From assembly GCA_963815505.1 (NCBI GenBank), contig CAWFGU010000005.1:142504-206503 (forward strand): a DNA stretch of 64,000 nucleotides. The letters are read 5' to 3'. The notes beneath the pieces are model-generated. The model made no database searches. It was not told the origin of the DNA and was given only the letters and a program-made list of their open reading frames with translations. Within the stretch, counting starts at the first letter, position 1. Every line of letters starts with the position of its first letter. This document shows, one piece after another, positions 37,301 through 47,300 of this stretch. Made by a program: the position numbers and the translations under genes. The stretch is from CAXBBB01 sp963815505. Lineage in GTDB: Bacteria; Bacteroidota; Rhodothermia; Rhodothermales; BA12.

Positions 37301-39481
37301 GGCGGGCAGCACGACCACGCCGCCGGTCGAGGAGATCGTCTCGAGCGTGGGCGTGACGGCCCCGACGACGCCGATGCGCTCGCCGTTGACGGTGATGATC
37401 GTGCTGGCGGCGATCGAACCGGCCTGGGGAGCCTGAGCGTCGGCGACCTCCAGGCCCGACAGGTTGGCGTCGGCCGAGAAGTTGAGGTTGGCGCTGAGGT
37501 AGGGGAAGGCCGCGCCCTCGAAGCTATCGATGCCCGGCACGTTCGAGAAGTCGCCGCCGCTCACGCCCTCGCCCGAGATCAGGCGGGCGAGCTGCTGCGT
37601 GCCCAGGTCGAACTCGTGGTTGCCCAGCGCGGCGGCCTGCCAGCCCAGCGCGTTGTTGATCAGGATGTCGCCCACGCCCGCGCTGCCGTAGAGGCCCGTC
37701 GAGGCGTTGAAGAAGGGGCCGGGGATGTAGAGGTCCCCCGAGGTGAGGCGGATGGTGTTGGCGAAGTCGTCGGCCAGTCCCTCGAGCACGGCCGAGAAGC
37801 CGATGGCGTCGATCGTGGCGGCGAGTCCGGCTTCCTGGTCGGCGGCGTGCAGGATCTGCAGCTCGAACGGTGCACCGGCCGGGCGCAGCGCGTAGCTGCT
37901 GACGGTTCCGCTGACCTCGTTGGCGACGATCAGCATCGCCGTTCCGATGGGGCTGTCGTCGGCCGAGACGAAGACGAGGCCTTCGGGGCCGAGGTCTCCG
38001 GCGGCGGCGAACGTCGTCTCGTCGAAGCTGACCGAGAAGTCGCGGCTGTTGACGTAGCCCGCATAGACCGGCGCGGCGGGGTCGGTGAGGTCGAACATCA
38101 TCACACCGCCGACGCGCTCCAGCCCGATGAACGCGTAGCGGGTGCCGCCGACCTCGCCTACGACGACGCCTTCGGGTTCGGGGCCTTTGTTGTCGGAGCG
38201 GCCGTCGAAGTCGCCGTTTTCGTCGTTGGTGCTGTTGAAGTCGGCGGGAAGCAGCGTGGCGATGGTGCGCTCGATCAGGTCGCCCGAGTCGAACACGAGC
38301 GCGCCGGTGGCGGCATTGAAGATCGAGAAGGAGCGACCGCCGTAGGCGTAGAGCGCGTCGTAGTCACCGTCGCCGTCGGTGTCGCCCAGCGTCGTGGTGA
38401 CGGTGAGGCGGCCCAGGTTGGCGTCGTCCTGGAGCGTGGCGGCGTCGGGGAAGGCGGTCGGGTCCAGCGTGAGGCTCTTGACGCGTGCTTCCTCGCTGAA
38501 CGCGTCGTAGTCGCGCGCGTCGCCCTCGTTGGCCGTGACGACGTAGGTCGTGCCGCCGGTGGTGAAGCTGGCCAGCGCGTCGGGCTGGTACATGCCCAGC
38601 AAGTTGGCATACGTGCGGATGCTGGCTGCACCGTCGCGGTCACTCGCGTCCAGGCCGTTGCCCATCGCGCCGTGGTCTTTGAACCCGAACGACCGGATCG
38701 CATCGACCGACCTCGTCGCGACGTCGATGACGGCCATCGCGTTGTTCTCTTGCATCGAAACGTAGGCCTTGGTGCCGTCCTCGCTGAACGTGATGAACTC
38801 CGGCTCGAGGTCTTGGGCCACGCTCGCGCCCGGGCCGAAGATGCGCACGTCGGCAGGAAGCTCGGCCGCGCGGCTGCCGCCGACGTTGAAGTCTGCGAAG
38901 CCGATGGTTTGCGGCGTCTCCAGAGTGACGACCGTGGGGCCGCTGCCTATGCCGAAGCTGTACGAGACGAAGCTGACGCTCCCTTCGGGGTCGATGGTGT
39001 AGTCGTCATTGGGCTCGCCTTCGTTGGCCGTCAGGATGAGCGCGCGGTTGGGCGAGAACGTCACCATGTCGGGCAACACGCCCACGGTGGCTACGTCGAG
39101 AAACCTGCCGTCGGTGTCGAACAGGGCCAGGAACCCGGCGTCGGTTTCCGTACTGTTGGCCACCGCGACGGCGACGAGGTTGCCGCTCACGGCCACCGAG
39201 TTGGCGCTACCGCCCCCCAGCTGAGTGACGGCGTCCAGGTCGATCGTGAACGCGACGACTGGGGTGGCGGGGTTCGAGTAGTCGAGCGCGACGATGTCGT
39301 TGGCGTCGGCATTGACGAAAAAGACGCGCTGCGTGATGGCATCGTACGCAGCGATCTCGGCGCCTCCTTCGTCGAACAGACCGGTCGAGTAGCGGCCCAC
39401 GAACGAGGCGGTGAGGTCCTGCGCGGTCGCCGGTAGGGCGAGGGCGAGGGCGAGAGCGAAGAGCGAGAAGCGAAGGCGCAT
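34394..39481 (-). CDS. giant secreted choice-of-anchor I / 5'-nucleotidase / OB-fold / DUF4397-like / T9SS protein
   Basis: A 1695-residue surface or secreted protein. Residues 1-20 are a signal. About 25-535 form a choice-of-anchor I propeller (LPDMVTFSPNRALILTANEGEPNDDY, LEPEFITFSEDGTKAYVSMQENNA). About 540-1095 form a UshA-like nucleotidase with ILHAADQEAG, GNHEFD (620-625), NGGGIRAEI and SLALVTVTAQQLADLIEHGI. About 1120-1290 form an OB-fold domain (VQIEGIVTTNDYGFNNGQFYVQDETGG). About 1310-1590 form DUF4397-like repeats (AQFFHASKAAATVDVQPYVD, HFFHGVAGAGAVELRSLF). The last ~90 residues are a type IX sorting tail (TPAPHPVRGNATVHFGLP ... SSGVYLYRLEVGG). It probably releases phosphate from extracellular nucleotides; the second metal site (HAADQEAG instead of TNDxHG) is atypical. 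Confidence 0.88.
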   Translation of the reverse strand: MRLRFSLFALALALALPATAQDLTASFVGRYSTGLFDEGGAEIAAYDAITQRVFFVNADANDIVALDYSNPATPVVAFTIDLDAVTQLGGGSANSVAVSGNLVAVAVANSTETDAGFLALFDTDGRFLDVATVGVLPDMVTFSPNRALILTANEGEPNDDYTIDPEGSVSFVSYSFGIGSGPTVVTLETPQTIGFADFNVGGSRAAELPADVRIFGPGASVAQDLEPEFITFSEDGTKAYVSMQENNAMAVIDVATRSVDAIRSFGFKDHGAMGNGLDASDRDGAASIRTYANLLGMYQPDALASFTTGGTTYVVTANEGDARDYDAFSEEARVKSLTLDPTAFPDAATLQDDANLGRLTVTTTLGDTDGDGDYDALYAYGGRSFSIFNAATGALVFDSGDLIERTIATLLPADFNSTNDENGDFDGRSDNKGPEPEGVVVGEVGGTRYAFIGLERVGGVMMFDLTDPAAPVYAGYVNSRDFSVSFDETTFAAAGDLGPEGLVFVSADDSPIGTAMLIVANEVSGTVSSYALRPAGAPFELQILHAADQEAGLAATIDAIGFSAVLEGLADDFANTIRLTSGDLYIPGPFFNASTGLYGSAGVGDILINNALGWQAAALGNHEFDLGTQQLARLISGEGVSGGDFSNVPGIDSFEGAAFPYLSANLNFSADANLSGLEVADAQAPQAGSIAASTIITVNGERIGVVGAVTPTLETISSTGGVVVLPASDSVDELATLIQAEVDELTATGLDKVVLLAHMQQIQVERALATRLSGVDVIIAGGSNTLLAGSDDPLREGDTRAGDYPELYTSASGEAVYLVNTDGNYSYVGSLVVTFEGGVITSVDDASGAYATDDAGVDRVYGMDVDARDVASPVVVAVADAVAGTVNERDGNLFGSSEVYLDGRRGSVRTEETNLGNLTAEANLAYAQRSDPSVVLSLKNGGGIRAEIGRVVVPPGGTEFEFLPTEANPLVGKAEGDISQLDIENTLRFNNSLALVTVTAQQLADLIEHGIANARAGASEGRFPQVAGIRFAYTPDTDPTAEVNTGSLLTLVVLDDEGNTADIVVRDGEIVGDASRTFRMVTLGFLAGGGDGYPFPSDEAANVVDLEVEGTQTGTATFADDGTEQDAFAEFMLANFSDEAFDSPETPASEDQRIVDVTRNDTQLLPDGIGTVRGLAVGTEVQIEGIVTTNDYGFNNGQFYVQDETGGINVFAPGQDGYSVKVGNGSAPSELMAGDRVEIVGTVGVFDEQTQVSATAITVLSQDNDLPDAQRALPLGFDADSPLQGQRVELPFVRLADPSAWPTEAISSGGGLTVRVVTLSNDTLDVRIDRGESDFDASTAPEGLFSLQGVLGRFRSNAQLLPFFEDELDDMGEGNAQFFHASKAAATVDVQPYVDLIPVGEALSYGEATALLLLPSETAYDLSITAAGSTDILATAPVSADDELDETGSIVIAAGDPNASGAGALALFASDLPEAEEADRTLAAHFFHGVAGAGAVELRSLFPTEALIASQDEEDGAIEFGDFTDAFALVDDPYTFAVTPPGVTDTRREALALFGGELDAQSLSVTLVVAGTTSVGLEADFFVVSTDGTVTNLAATTVSTQPDAFDVPAELTLATPAPHPVRGNATVHFGLPQSGHARLTVFDALGREVARLVDEETNAGWHDASLNGSTLSSGVYLYRLEVGGRSTTGTLTVVR

Positions 39482-39648
39482 GGGCTGCAGGCAGGTGAGG
39501 TGCGAGACAGTAGATAGCCGAAGAAGTGTTACCGAGTGTTTATCTCAGCATTAGACGAGTGTTACCACCTGCGCATCCGAGCGCGTTTCGCTCCCGCTCT
39601 CGGGCGGAGCGACCGGCAGCCGTCACACCCGGTCCGTATTTTTCGCCT

Positions 39649-41758
39649 ATGCCAGCGCCTACGTCCTTCTTCGATACTCCGCTCGCCGACGTGCCCGGCG
39701 TCGGTCCCAAGCGCGCCGACGTGCTCGCCAAGGCCGGACTGCGCACGGCGATGGACCTCGTCCGCCACTACCCGCGCCGCTACCTCGACCGCTCGACCGT
39801 CAGCCGCGTCGCCGATCTGCGCGACGATACCGGCGAAGCGACGGTCGTCGGGACGGTCAAGACGAGCAACCTGGTCGGAGGCAAGGGGCGCGCGCGCTTC
39901 GAACTGCTGATCGAGGACGGCGACGGCGGGCGCATGAAGGCCGTCTGGTTTCAGGGCGCGCAGTGGATCGGGCGGCAGTTCCGCAACGGCGACCGGATCG
40001 CGTTTCACGGCAAGGTGCAGAAGTTCGGCAGCAGCTTCTCGTTCACCCACCCCGACTTCGACAAGCTCGGAGGCGAGGGCGCGGCGCTCGACACGGGGCG
40101 CATCATCCCGCTCTATCCCGGCGGCGCGGCGCTCGACAAAGTCGGCCTGACGAGCCGGGCCATGCGGCGGCTCATCTACCGCCTGTTCAAGGAGCACGGA
40201 CTCGAGCTTCCGCCCGACCCGTTCGGCCAAAAAGTGATCGACCACTACGGCCTGGTCGACGGGCGCGTGGCGCTGCGGGCGATCCACTTTCCCAAGTCGA
40301 CCGAGGAGTTGGCGGCGGCGACCAATCGGCTCAAGTTCGAAGAGTTGTTTTACCTGCAACTCTTGCTCGCCCTGACCCGGCAGGTGCGCGACGATCAGCC
40401 CGGTGTCGTCCTTGGACAGCCTGGCGAGTTGACCAACCGCTTCCTGACTGAGATCTTACCGTTTGAGTTGACCGGAGCGCAGAAGGAAACGCTTCAAGAC
40501 ATCGTCACCGACACGCAGAGCGGCCGCCAGATGAACCGACTCGTGCAGGGCGATGTGGGCAGTGGTAAAACGGTCGTCGCGGTCGCAGCGATCTTGCAGG
40601 CGGTCGACAACGGCTTCCAGGGGTCGTTCATGGCGCCGACCGAGATTCTGGCCGAGCAGCACTACGCCAACCTCCAGAAATACCTCGAACCGCTCGGCTT
40701 GAAGGTCCACCTCTTGGTTGGCGGTCAGCGCAAGAAGCTGCGCGAGGAAATTCTCGGGCGAACTGGCCGACGGCACCGCGCACGTCTGCGTCGGCACGCA
40801 CGCGCTGATCGAGGACAACGTCGAGTTTCAACGGCTGGGCATGACGGTCGTCGACGAGCAGCACCGGTTTGGCGTCATGCAGCGCGCGCGGATGTTCGAC
40901 AAAGGCGAGCGTCCGCACATGCTCCTGATGACCGCCACGCCCATCCCGCGCAGCCTCGCGATGACGCTTTACGGCGACCTCGACGTGTCGCTGATGCGCG
41001 AGATGCCCAAGGGACGTAAGCCCATCGAGACGGCCGTCCGCATGGAGAAGCGCCGGGGCGAGGTCTACGCGTTCGTCAAAGAGCAACTGCGCGAGGGCGG
41101 TCAGGCCTACATCGTCTATCCACTCGTCGAGGAGAGCGAGAAGCTGGACCTCAAGGACGCCGAATCAGGGTTCGAGGAGTTGACCGAGCTGTTCCGCCCG
41201 TACCGCGTCGAACTCGTCCACGGGCGGATGCTGTCGTATGAAAAGGAGGAGGCGATGCAGCGCTTCAAAGACAAGGAGGCCGATATTCTCGTCGCCACGA
41301 CCGTCATCGAAGTCGGCGTCGACGTGCCCAACGCGTCGATCATGGTGATCGAGCATGCCGAGCGGTTCGGCCTGAGCCAGCTCCACCAGCTGCGCGGGCG
41401 CGTCGGCCGAGGCGACCGGCAGAGCTACTGCATCCTGATGACCGACTACAAACGCTCCGCCGAAGCCGTCGAACGCCTGACCGCGATGGCGGGCACCAAC
41501 GACGGCTTCGAGATCAGCGAGATCGACCTCAAGATTCGCGGCGCAGGCGACATCTTCGGCACGCGGCAGAGCGGGATGCCCGCCCTGAAAATCGCCAACC
41601 TGACGACTGACGTGGATCTCGTCGCCCAGGCTCGAGAAGCTGCCTTCGCTCTGGTCACATCCGATCCCAAACTGAAGCATGCCGACCACGCCGGAATCCG
41701 CGACGCCTACAACGCGAGCTACAAGGGCAAAGGGTTGGGGCTGCTGCGCGTAGGCTAG
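39649..41758 (+). CDS. recG: ATP-dependent DNA helicase RecG, frameshifted
   Basis: Branch-migration helicase for Holliday junctions and stalled forks. The N-terminus (PLADVPGVGPKRADVLAKAG) and wedge OB domain precede Walker A GDVGSGKT and APTEILAEQHY in the first frame. The second frame continues with VCVGTHALIED, the RecG-specific DEQHRFGV box, MTATPIPRSLAMTLYGDLD, VIEVGVDVPNAS, QLHQLRGRVGRG and the terminal RGAGDIFGTRQSG. The frame changes at GGG 40756-40758: with one G fewer, REEILGELADGTAHV reads through. The complete protein would be about 702 residues, normal for RecG. ATG 39649 matches the family start. As recG is normally kept intact, an indel error is likely. Confidence 0.93.
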
Positions 41759-41786
41759 CTCAGTCAGCGCTAAGTCGCCTGTGCGT

Positions 41787-43067
41787 TCACGTCAGGAGCG
41801 TGTAGAGAAAGCCCAGCGTCATCAGTCCGAAGAACGCCAGTCCAGCCCAACTGATCGCAAGGAGAAGCGGTCCGGGGCGCGCAGCAGCGGGGACGTTGGC
41901 GCCGCGCATCACGCGCAGGTTGATCCACGCCAGGACGGGCGAGGTGACGAACGACACGACGGCCGCAAACGTGAGCAGCGCCAGCAGGCTGCTCGTCAAG
42001 GTCAGCACGATGACGACGGCGCCGACGACCGAGGCCATCACCCACACCTGATGCGTACGCCCGAACCGGCTGCGGTCGAGGGAGAACAGGAGCGTGCAGC
42101 AGGCCGACAGAGCGCGCGGGTAGCCATCGACGCAGGTCATCGTCGTCGAGAACATCGTCACAAACGCGGCCGTCAGGATGAGCGGGCGTGACCACTCGCC
42201 GATGGTCTGCGTGTAGAGTGCTACGAATTCATTGGAGAAGCCGACTCCACCAGCCGAGAACGTCTGCCCGGTCGGATACATCACCAGCGCACCGAGCGAC
42301 AGAAACAGGACGGCCAACACGACGGCTGCTCCGTAGCCGACATAAAAGTCGATGCTCGACTCGCGCACGGTCGCCATGTGTCCGGTTTGCTCGCGCCGCT
42401 CGAACATCCACAGCGACGACCACGCCGAAAGGTCGACGGGCATCGGCATCCACCCGAGTAGACTGACCAAGAATCCGAACGACGCCCAGGTCCACACGCT
42501 CGGCCCATCGACAACGTCGACGACTGGCGTTGGCGCGGCGCTTCCGAGCGCGAGCGCAACGGCGACCAACGTACCGACAGTCAGCAGCGCGATCACGAGT
42601 TTGGCGAGGGTGTCGAGCACGGCATAGCGCCCAACGAGCACGAGCAGAGCACAAACGACGAGCATCCCGACGGTCAGCACCGGTACACTCGCGTCCAGCC
42701 CATAGCCCGACAGCAGCGCGCCGGTCAGCATAGCGACTGCGGCGATATTGATTGTGCCCGTGAGCACATTGATGGCGAAGAACGTCCAAACGTATCCGCT
42801 GCCTTGGCGTTTGTATCCGTCGAGCAGGCTCTCACCCGTTGCCGCCGTGTAGCGTTGCCCGTAGAGGAAAAAAGGGAATTTGAGTACGTTGGCGAGCAGT
42901 ACCAGGCCGATCAGACTCCATCCGTAGAGCGCGCCCGCGCGCGTCGACCACACCAGATGTGAGCCCCCCACTGCGGCTGCGGCGACCAGTATGCCGGGCC
43001 CAAGCGCCTTCCACACACTGCCTCGGGGGGATGAGTCTATGGCGGAGGTGAGAGCGGTATCTGGCAT
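41787..43067 (-). CDS. NRAMP-family transporter with non-canonical metal site
   Basis: A 426-residue inner-membrane protein with about eleven hydrophobic segments and the NRAMP beginning ALGPGILVAAAAVGGSHLVW. Canonical NRAMP helix 1 carries DPGN, but here the position reads GGSH (34-37). The helix-6 MPH motif is replaced by GWMPMPVDLSAW (205-216). Both metal-coordinating regions are therefore altered, as in divergent NRAMP-related groups for other substrates. ATG 43067 (MPDTALTS) is chosen over an upstream start. No metal regulator is adjacent. Substrate unknown; I would not call it a manganese importer. Confidence 0.8.
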   Translation of the reverse strand: MPDTALTSAIDSSPRGSVWKALGPGILVAAAAVGGSHLVWSTRAGALYGWSLIGLVLLANVLKFPFFLYGQRYTAATGESLLDGYKRQGSGYVWTFFAINVLTGTINIAAVAMLTGALLSGYGLDASVPVLTVGMLVVCALLVLVGRYAVLDTLAKLVIALLTVGTLVAVALALGSAAPTPVVDVVDGPSVWTWASFGFLVSLLGWMPMPVDLSAWSSLWMFERREQTGHMATVRESSIDFYVGYGAAVVLAVLFLSLGALVMYPTGQTFSAGGVGFSNEFVALYTQTIGEWSRPLILTAAFVTMFSTTMTCVDGYPRALSACCTLLFSLDRSRFGRTHQVWVMASVVGAVVIVLTLTSSLLALLTFAAVVSFVTSPVLAWINLRVMRGANVPAAARPGPLLLAISWAGLAFFGLMTLGFLYTLLT

Positions 43068-43315
43068 GTGCGTCGCGGATGAGAGACGCAAAGGTAGGAC
43101 CCGCCTGCTCGCTTGGGACGGTGCTGCGGTCTCCGCACCTCTTCTGAGGATCGGAGCAGAACGAATCCGTCCTTCTTTTCCTTAGAACCCGCCGCTCCGG
43201 CTGCGATTGCGCAAATGCTCTCGTGACGCGTGCGGCGGTTTTCGTCAGGCGTAGGATGCCTTTCACGGTTGCTCCTCGCGCCCCTCCGTTTGTTCGTGAC
43301 TCCTCAACCGATTGC

Positions 43316-43561
43316 ATGATGATGACCCAGCGCACGATTACCGACTCAGACGGCACACAGTGGACGTTCGCCCAGACCCTTGCCAGCGCCAGCGACACGC
43401 ACGCCGAGGCGCAGTCGGCCGAAGCAGACGCAGACGATGCCGTCGTGGTCGTTGCCACTCCGAGCGGAGGCGCGCAGTCCGCCCGGCTCGAACTGCCGCG
43501 CGATTGGGACGCGTCGATGGGTGACGACGAGCTGGTTGCTCTTCTTGAGAGGGCGCGCTAG
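43316..43561 (+). CDS. small acidic hypothetical protein
   Basis: An 81-residue protein beginning MMMTQRTITDSDGTQWTFAQ, with a strongly acidic Ala/Asp-rich middle (EAQSAEADADDAVVVVATPSG) and a C-terminal helix MGDDELVALLERAR. It looks cytoplasmic. The opening TDSDGTQWTF pattern and the ending suggest a real conserved short protein, but I recognise no family. Three consecutive ATG codons (43316-43324) leave the exact start open. It is divergent from the NRAMP gene and convergent with the polyphosphate cluster. Confidence 0.55.
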   Translation: MMMTQRTITDSDGTQWTFAQTLASASDTHAEAQSAEADADDAVVVVATPSGGAQSARLELPRDWDASMGDDELVALLERAR

Positions 43562-43593
43562 ACCCCTCGGTCTATTCTCGGGAGTGCAGCCTT

Positions 43594-44268
43594 CTAGAGC
43601 GAAGTCGGAGCGACCGCGCCGGGGCTGAGAAAGGTATAGACACCGATGAACAGCGTCACGCCGATGATCAGTGCGATCATAAACGCCAGGTACGAGATGC
43701 GGAGCAGCCGAAACTTGCGGTCGAGCACGCCGCCCAGCGCGTAGATGTCGCTCATCATACTCGTGTAGAGGCGCGTCTTGTCGTTGAGCATCTCGGTCAT
43801 GCCGATCAAGTACTCACGCTTGCTCAGCCGCGTGAAGTTGCCGAAGAACAGGATGTTGGCCCGTTCCTCGCGTACGTCGGCGAGCGAAATCTCGTGACGG
43901 TTGACGCGCGGCAGCGCGGCCAGGACGGCGAAGACGAGGGAGATCAAACAGCCAACCAGCAGGGTCGACGTGGGGAAGATCAGCCACGGGTTCGAGTCGA
44001 TCTTCGGGCTGATCGATGCCAGCAGAATCGACACCATGATGCCGTTGATCGAGATCATGATGTTGGCCTTGGCATCGGCGAGCGACGACAGGTCGACGTG
44101 CATCGGGTACTGCGTCCGAAACATCGTCTCGATGCCTCTCTTCGACCCCAGTTTGCCTTTGCTGCTCTTCTTCTCTTTGGGCTTCTTCTTGCTCGGAGGC
44201 GCGACCAGCGGAGGCGTCGGTTTCGGCGCCTTGACAGGCAGGGGAGAAGCAGTGGTAGGGATGCTCAT
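43594..44268 (-). CDS. Pycsar-effector-like three-helix membrane protein (DUF5706 type)
   Basis: A 224-residue inner-membrane protein. The first ~48 residues are Pro/Lys-rich (VKAPKPTPPLVAPPSKKKPK). Then comes the core LSSLADAKANIMISINGIMVS (first helix, about 69-87), a second helix (96-119), a cytosolic stretch with NILFFGNFTRLSKREYLIGM and MLNDKTRLYTSMMSDIYALG, and a third helix (190-213). This matches the DUF5706/PycTM domain known from Pycsar defence effectors and from HD-phosphohydrolase fusions in Bacteroidota. No nucleotidyl cyclase is nearby, and it is the last gene of the polyphosphate cluster (43 bases after the previous gene). A house-keeping role is therefore as likely as defence. 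Confidence 0.72.
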   Translation of the reverse strand: MSIPTTASPLPVKAPKPTPPLVAPPSKKKPKEKKSSKGKLGSKRGIETMFRTQYPMHVDLSSLADAKANIMISINGIMVSILLASISPKIDSNPWLIFPTSTLLVGCLISLVFAVLAALPRVNRHEISLADVREERANILFFGNFTRLSKREYLIGMTEMLNDKTRLYTSMMSDIYALGGVLDRKFRLLRISYLAFMIALIIGVTLFIGVYTFLSPGAVAPTSL

Positions 44269-44311
44269 ATCGTGGTAGTCAGAAACGGGCCGCTTGGCAG
44301 GCCAAGGACGA

Positions 44312-47300
44312 TCAGTGGTGCCAGCCCACGCCAAAAGTAAACAAGCGATCCTCTTTGGACGCCGCGACCTGGGCCGTAACGACGACGCGGTCGAGGGCGT
44401 TGAGCCACAGCCCGCCGCCGTAACCGGTGTGCCAGGTGCGCGACGACATATCGTCGGCGAATACGCGTCCGCTGTCGAGGAAGCCCAGAACGCCCCACTC
44501 GCCGTAACCCGCGTATCCGGCGAACCGGCTGATGCGCGCGCGCGCTTCCAGGTTGGTATAGAGGCTCGTTCGTCCCGCGAAGCGGTCGGCGCGGAAGCCG
44601 CGTAGCGGTCCTGCTCCGAGCGTACTCGCCGCCCAGAAGGGAAAATCGCCCAGCACGGTTTGCCCACCGAAGCGCGGCGCGAGTGTGAGCCATGTCGCCG
44701 AGAACGGCGTCAGGTAGCTGGCGAAGTCCCCCCGGAAGCGGACGAAATCGTCGGCGTTCTCGTTGACGCCGAACAGCGACTCGGCGTGCAGGTCGATGTC
44801 GAAACCGCGCTTGGGAACGGCCGGATTGTCCTGGCTATCGATGTGGATCGTGTTGCGGAAGCCGACGTGCGTCTGGCGCTCCAGGTCGGCGAGTGGGATA
44901 CCAGCCGACGGCGTGAAGATGAAACGGCCGGTTTCCTCGTTGACGTTGGTATGCTGGACGAACGGGCCGAACGTGACGTACGAGTCGCCCGGCAGGTTGC
45001 GCCTGCCCGACATGCCGAAGAAGGCGCGCGTCGTCCGGTTGCGGTAGAAGCGCGAGTCGGGATCTTCGATGCGAACGTCGTTGCCGTAGCCGAAAAAGTT
45101 GCGGTTGGAGAGCGGCGAGCGGTAGCTGGCGTCGAACTCCAGCCCCCACGGGCCGATCACGTTGGTGAAGTGTCCCGTATAGATCGCGTTGACGGCACCA
45201 GTTTCCACCGACGCGTTGGCACGGATCGTCTGCAGGCTGCCATATGGCTCCTTGAGGAAGCCCTGCTTCTCCATCCGGAACCCACCGCCGAGGAATAGGC
45301 CGTCGTCTACGTTTCGGGCGATGTAGAGCAGCGGCGATGTGTGGTCGAACTTCTGCGGCAAAATGGTCTGCGACAACTCAGGGTAGCGCTCCGACGATTC
45401 GAATCGCGCTTCCGGGCCTAGCTGCCATTCGGACTCGCGCCCACCATTGGTACCCTCCACGTCATAGAGGACGGTGTGCCTGCGGAAGCCGTTGACCTTG
45501 TCTTTGACATCGAACACGTCATCTCCCGATCCGCCGATCAACCGCAGGACAGGACCGCCGCTCACGTTGCCGCGCACGATGAACCGGTCGTCGCCGTCGA
45601 AGCCGTACAGGCGAATCTCTTCGGTCTCGCCTCGCTGAAAGACGCGGTGGTAGAGCGTGTCGACGACCTGGCCGTCCTGCTTGGTTTTGAGCATCAACAC
45701 GTCGGTCTCGTCCCCCCTGCGCAAGATTTCGAAACGCTCATGCTTGTGACTGCCTGCAATGTCGACGCGTTTGGCACGCGACTCGTAGAACTTGAGCGCC
45801 ACCCGGTCGATCTTGTCGCGGCGTCCGCGCAAGCGTTCGTAGATGATCTCGGCGTCGTCGGCATAAATCTCGGGCGGAAGCGCTCGGACAGCGTCCATGA
45901 TCGCCTCATCCGACAAGTCGGCCATCATCTGTCTGGCGATGGCGATCCATTCGTCGCGGCTCAGTTCGTTGAGGAACCGCTGGTCGAGTCGGGTGCCGTT
46001 GACGGTCATGCTCGAAGATCTTGCCATAATCCTCCTGCAAACCGCTCGTCTTGTCAACGTAGCGGCGCGAGAGGCGGAAGGCGAGGCCGTCGCGGTCGTT
46101 GAGCGCCCAGTCGCGGTCGCGCGGGATGGGGCGATAGATCTTGCCTTGGGTGCGCGCGTCTCCGGTCAGCGTGGAGTCGAGTTCGTACGGCTCGAAACTG
46201 GCCCAGCGCCACTGATCGCGGTGCCGGTCCCAGTCGCCCATGAACAGGTCGAGCAGGCGTGCGCGAAGGAACGCCTGCTGGTCGATGCGGTGGTCGTTGT
46301 CGTCCTCGATCTCTCGGTACAGCTTGTTCGATCCGATGACGTTTTCCGAGTTGCCGAAGAAATCGGCGTCTGACCAGTCCTCGTCGGGCCGCTCCTCGAA
46401 GAGCATGACGCGGTTGGCGAAATCCTCCCTATAGCGGCCCAGCATTGGATCGTCGGGGAGGTAGACGATGCGCGGGTTGGTGTGGTAGACGCCCGTGATT
46501 TCGGCCAAACGCGCGGCCACGAGAGCGCCATAGGGATGGATGGCCGTCGTCATCTCTTCTGCTACGTCGACCGCAATACCGTACCGCAGAGCCGTCGGTA
46601 GCATCGCGGCCGGAAACTTGTCGACGCTGCGCAGCACGAACTGCCGCTTGGTGCCGGGCTTCTGGAGGCGGAGCGATCGGGTCTGCAATCCGCCGCCTTG
46701 CTTGATGACTTCGAGTCCGCCTTGCTCGGTCGAGAGGTCGAAGACGGGGAGTTCGACCGGGGTGGTCCAGGCGCTGCGCCAGGTGTCTCCGATCACGGTG
46801 CGACGTATTTTTCCGCCGCGGTAGCTCGTGTTGATCGGTGCGCGGACGGTCGAGTCGGCGTAGGTGGGACGTGTCGCCAGGGCGCGCTCGGCAGGCGTGT
46901 CCTGAGCGTTGGCCTCGACACCCGAGATCAACGCGCGGTAGATCGGAGCGTCTGCGCCACCATCGACGGTGAAGGTCTCGAGCCAGACCGAGCCGTCTTC
47001 GTAGTAGACGGTCTCCATGAATCCACGCTGCGCTGCCGTGAAGAGTGCGTCGCCGCCGCCGCGCGCATACTCGTGGTACGACCCGCTCCCGCTCACGAGC
47101 AGGTGCTGCAAGCCTTCGCGGCCTACCTGCGTGTAGTATTGCAGGTTGTGCTCGTGACCGGCCGCATAGATGAGGTCACCGTAGTCGCTGAACAGGTCGA
47201 GGAAGGAGCGGCGCATCGCCTCGTAATCGGGGTGTGCTACGTCCTGCCGAGACATGCCGATGATACGGTTGTAGAACAGCGCCAGCGAGCCGATCCCGGG

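Noticed and set aside
36146..39436. A 1096-codon open frame on the plus strand opposite the secreted nucleotidase
   Set aside because: It mirrors the real gene codon by codon in GC-rich sequence, is full of Arg/Val/Gly/Asp-rich low-complexity stretches and shows no motif, signal or start context.
41787..43067. Calling the NRAMP-like protein a manganese importer MntH
   Set aside because: The DPGN and MPH metal motifs are absent.
43594..44268. A complete Pycsar anti-phage system
   Set aside because: No nucleotidyl cyclase gene lies next to the effector-like gene, and the gene is embedded in a polyphosphate cluster.
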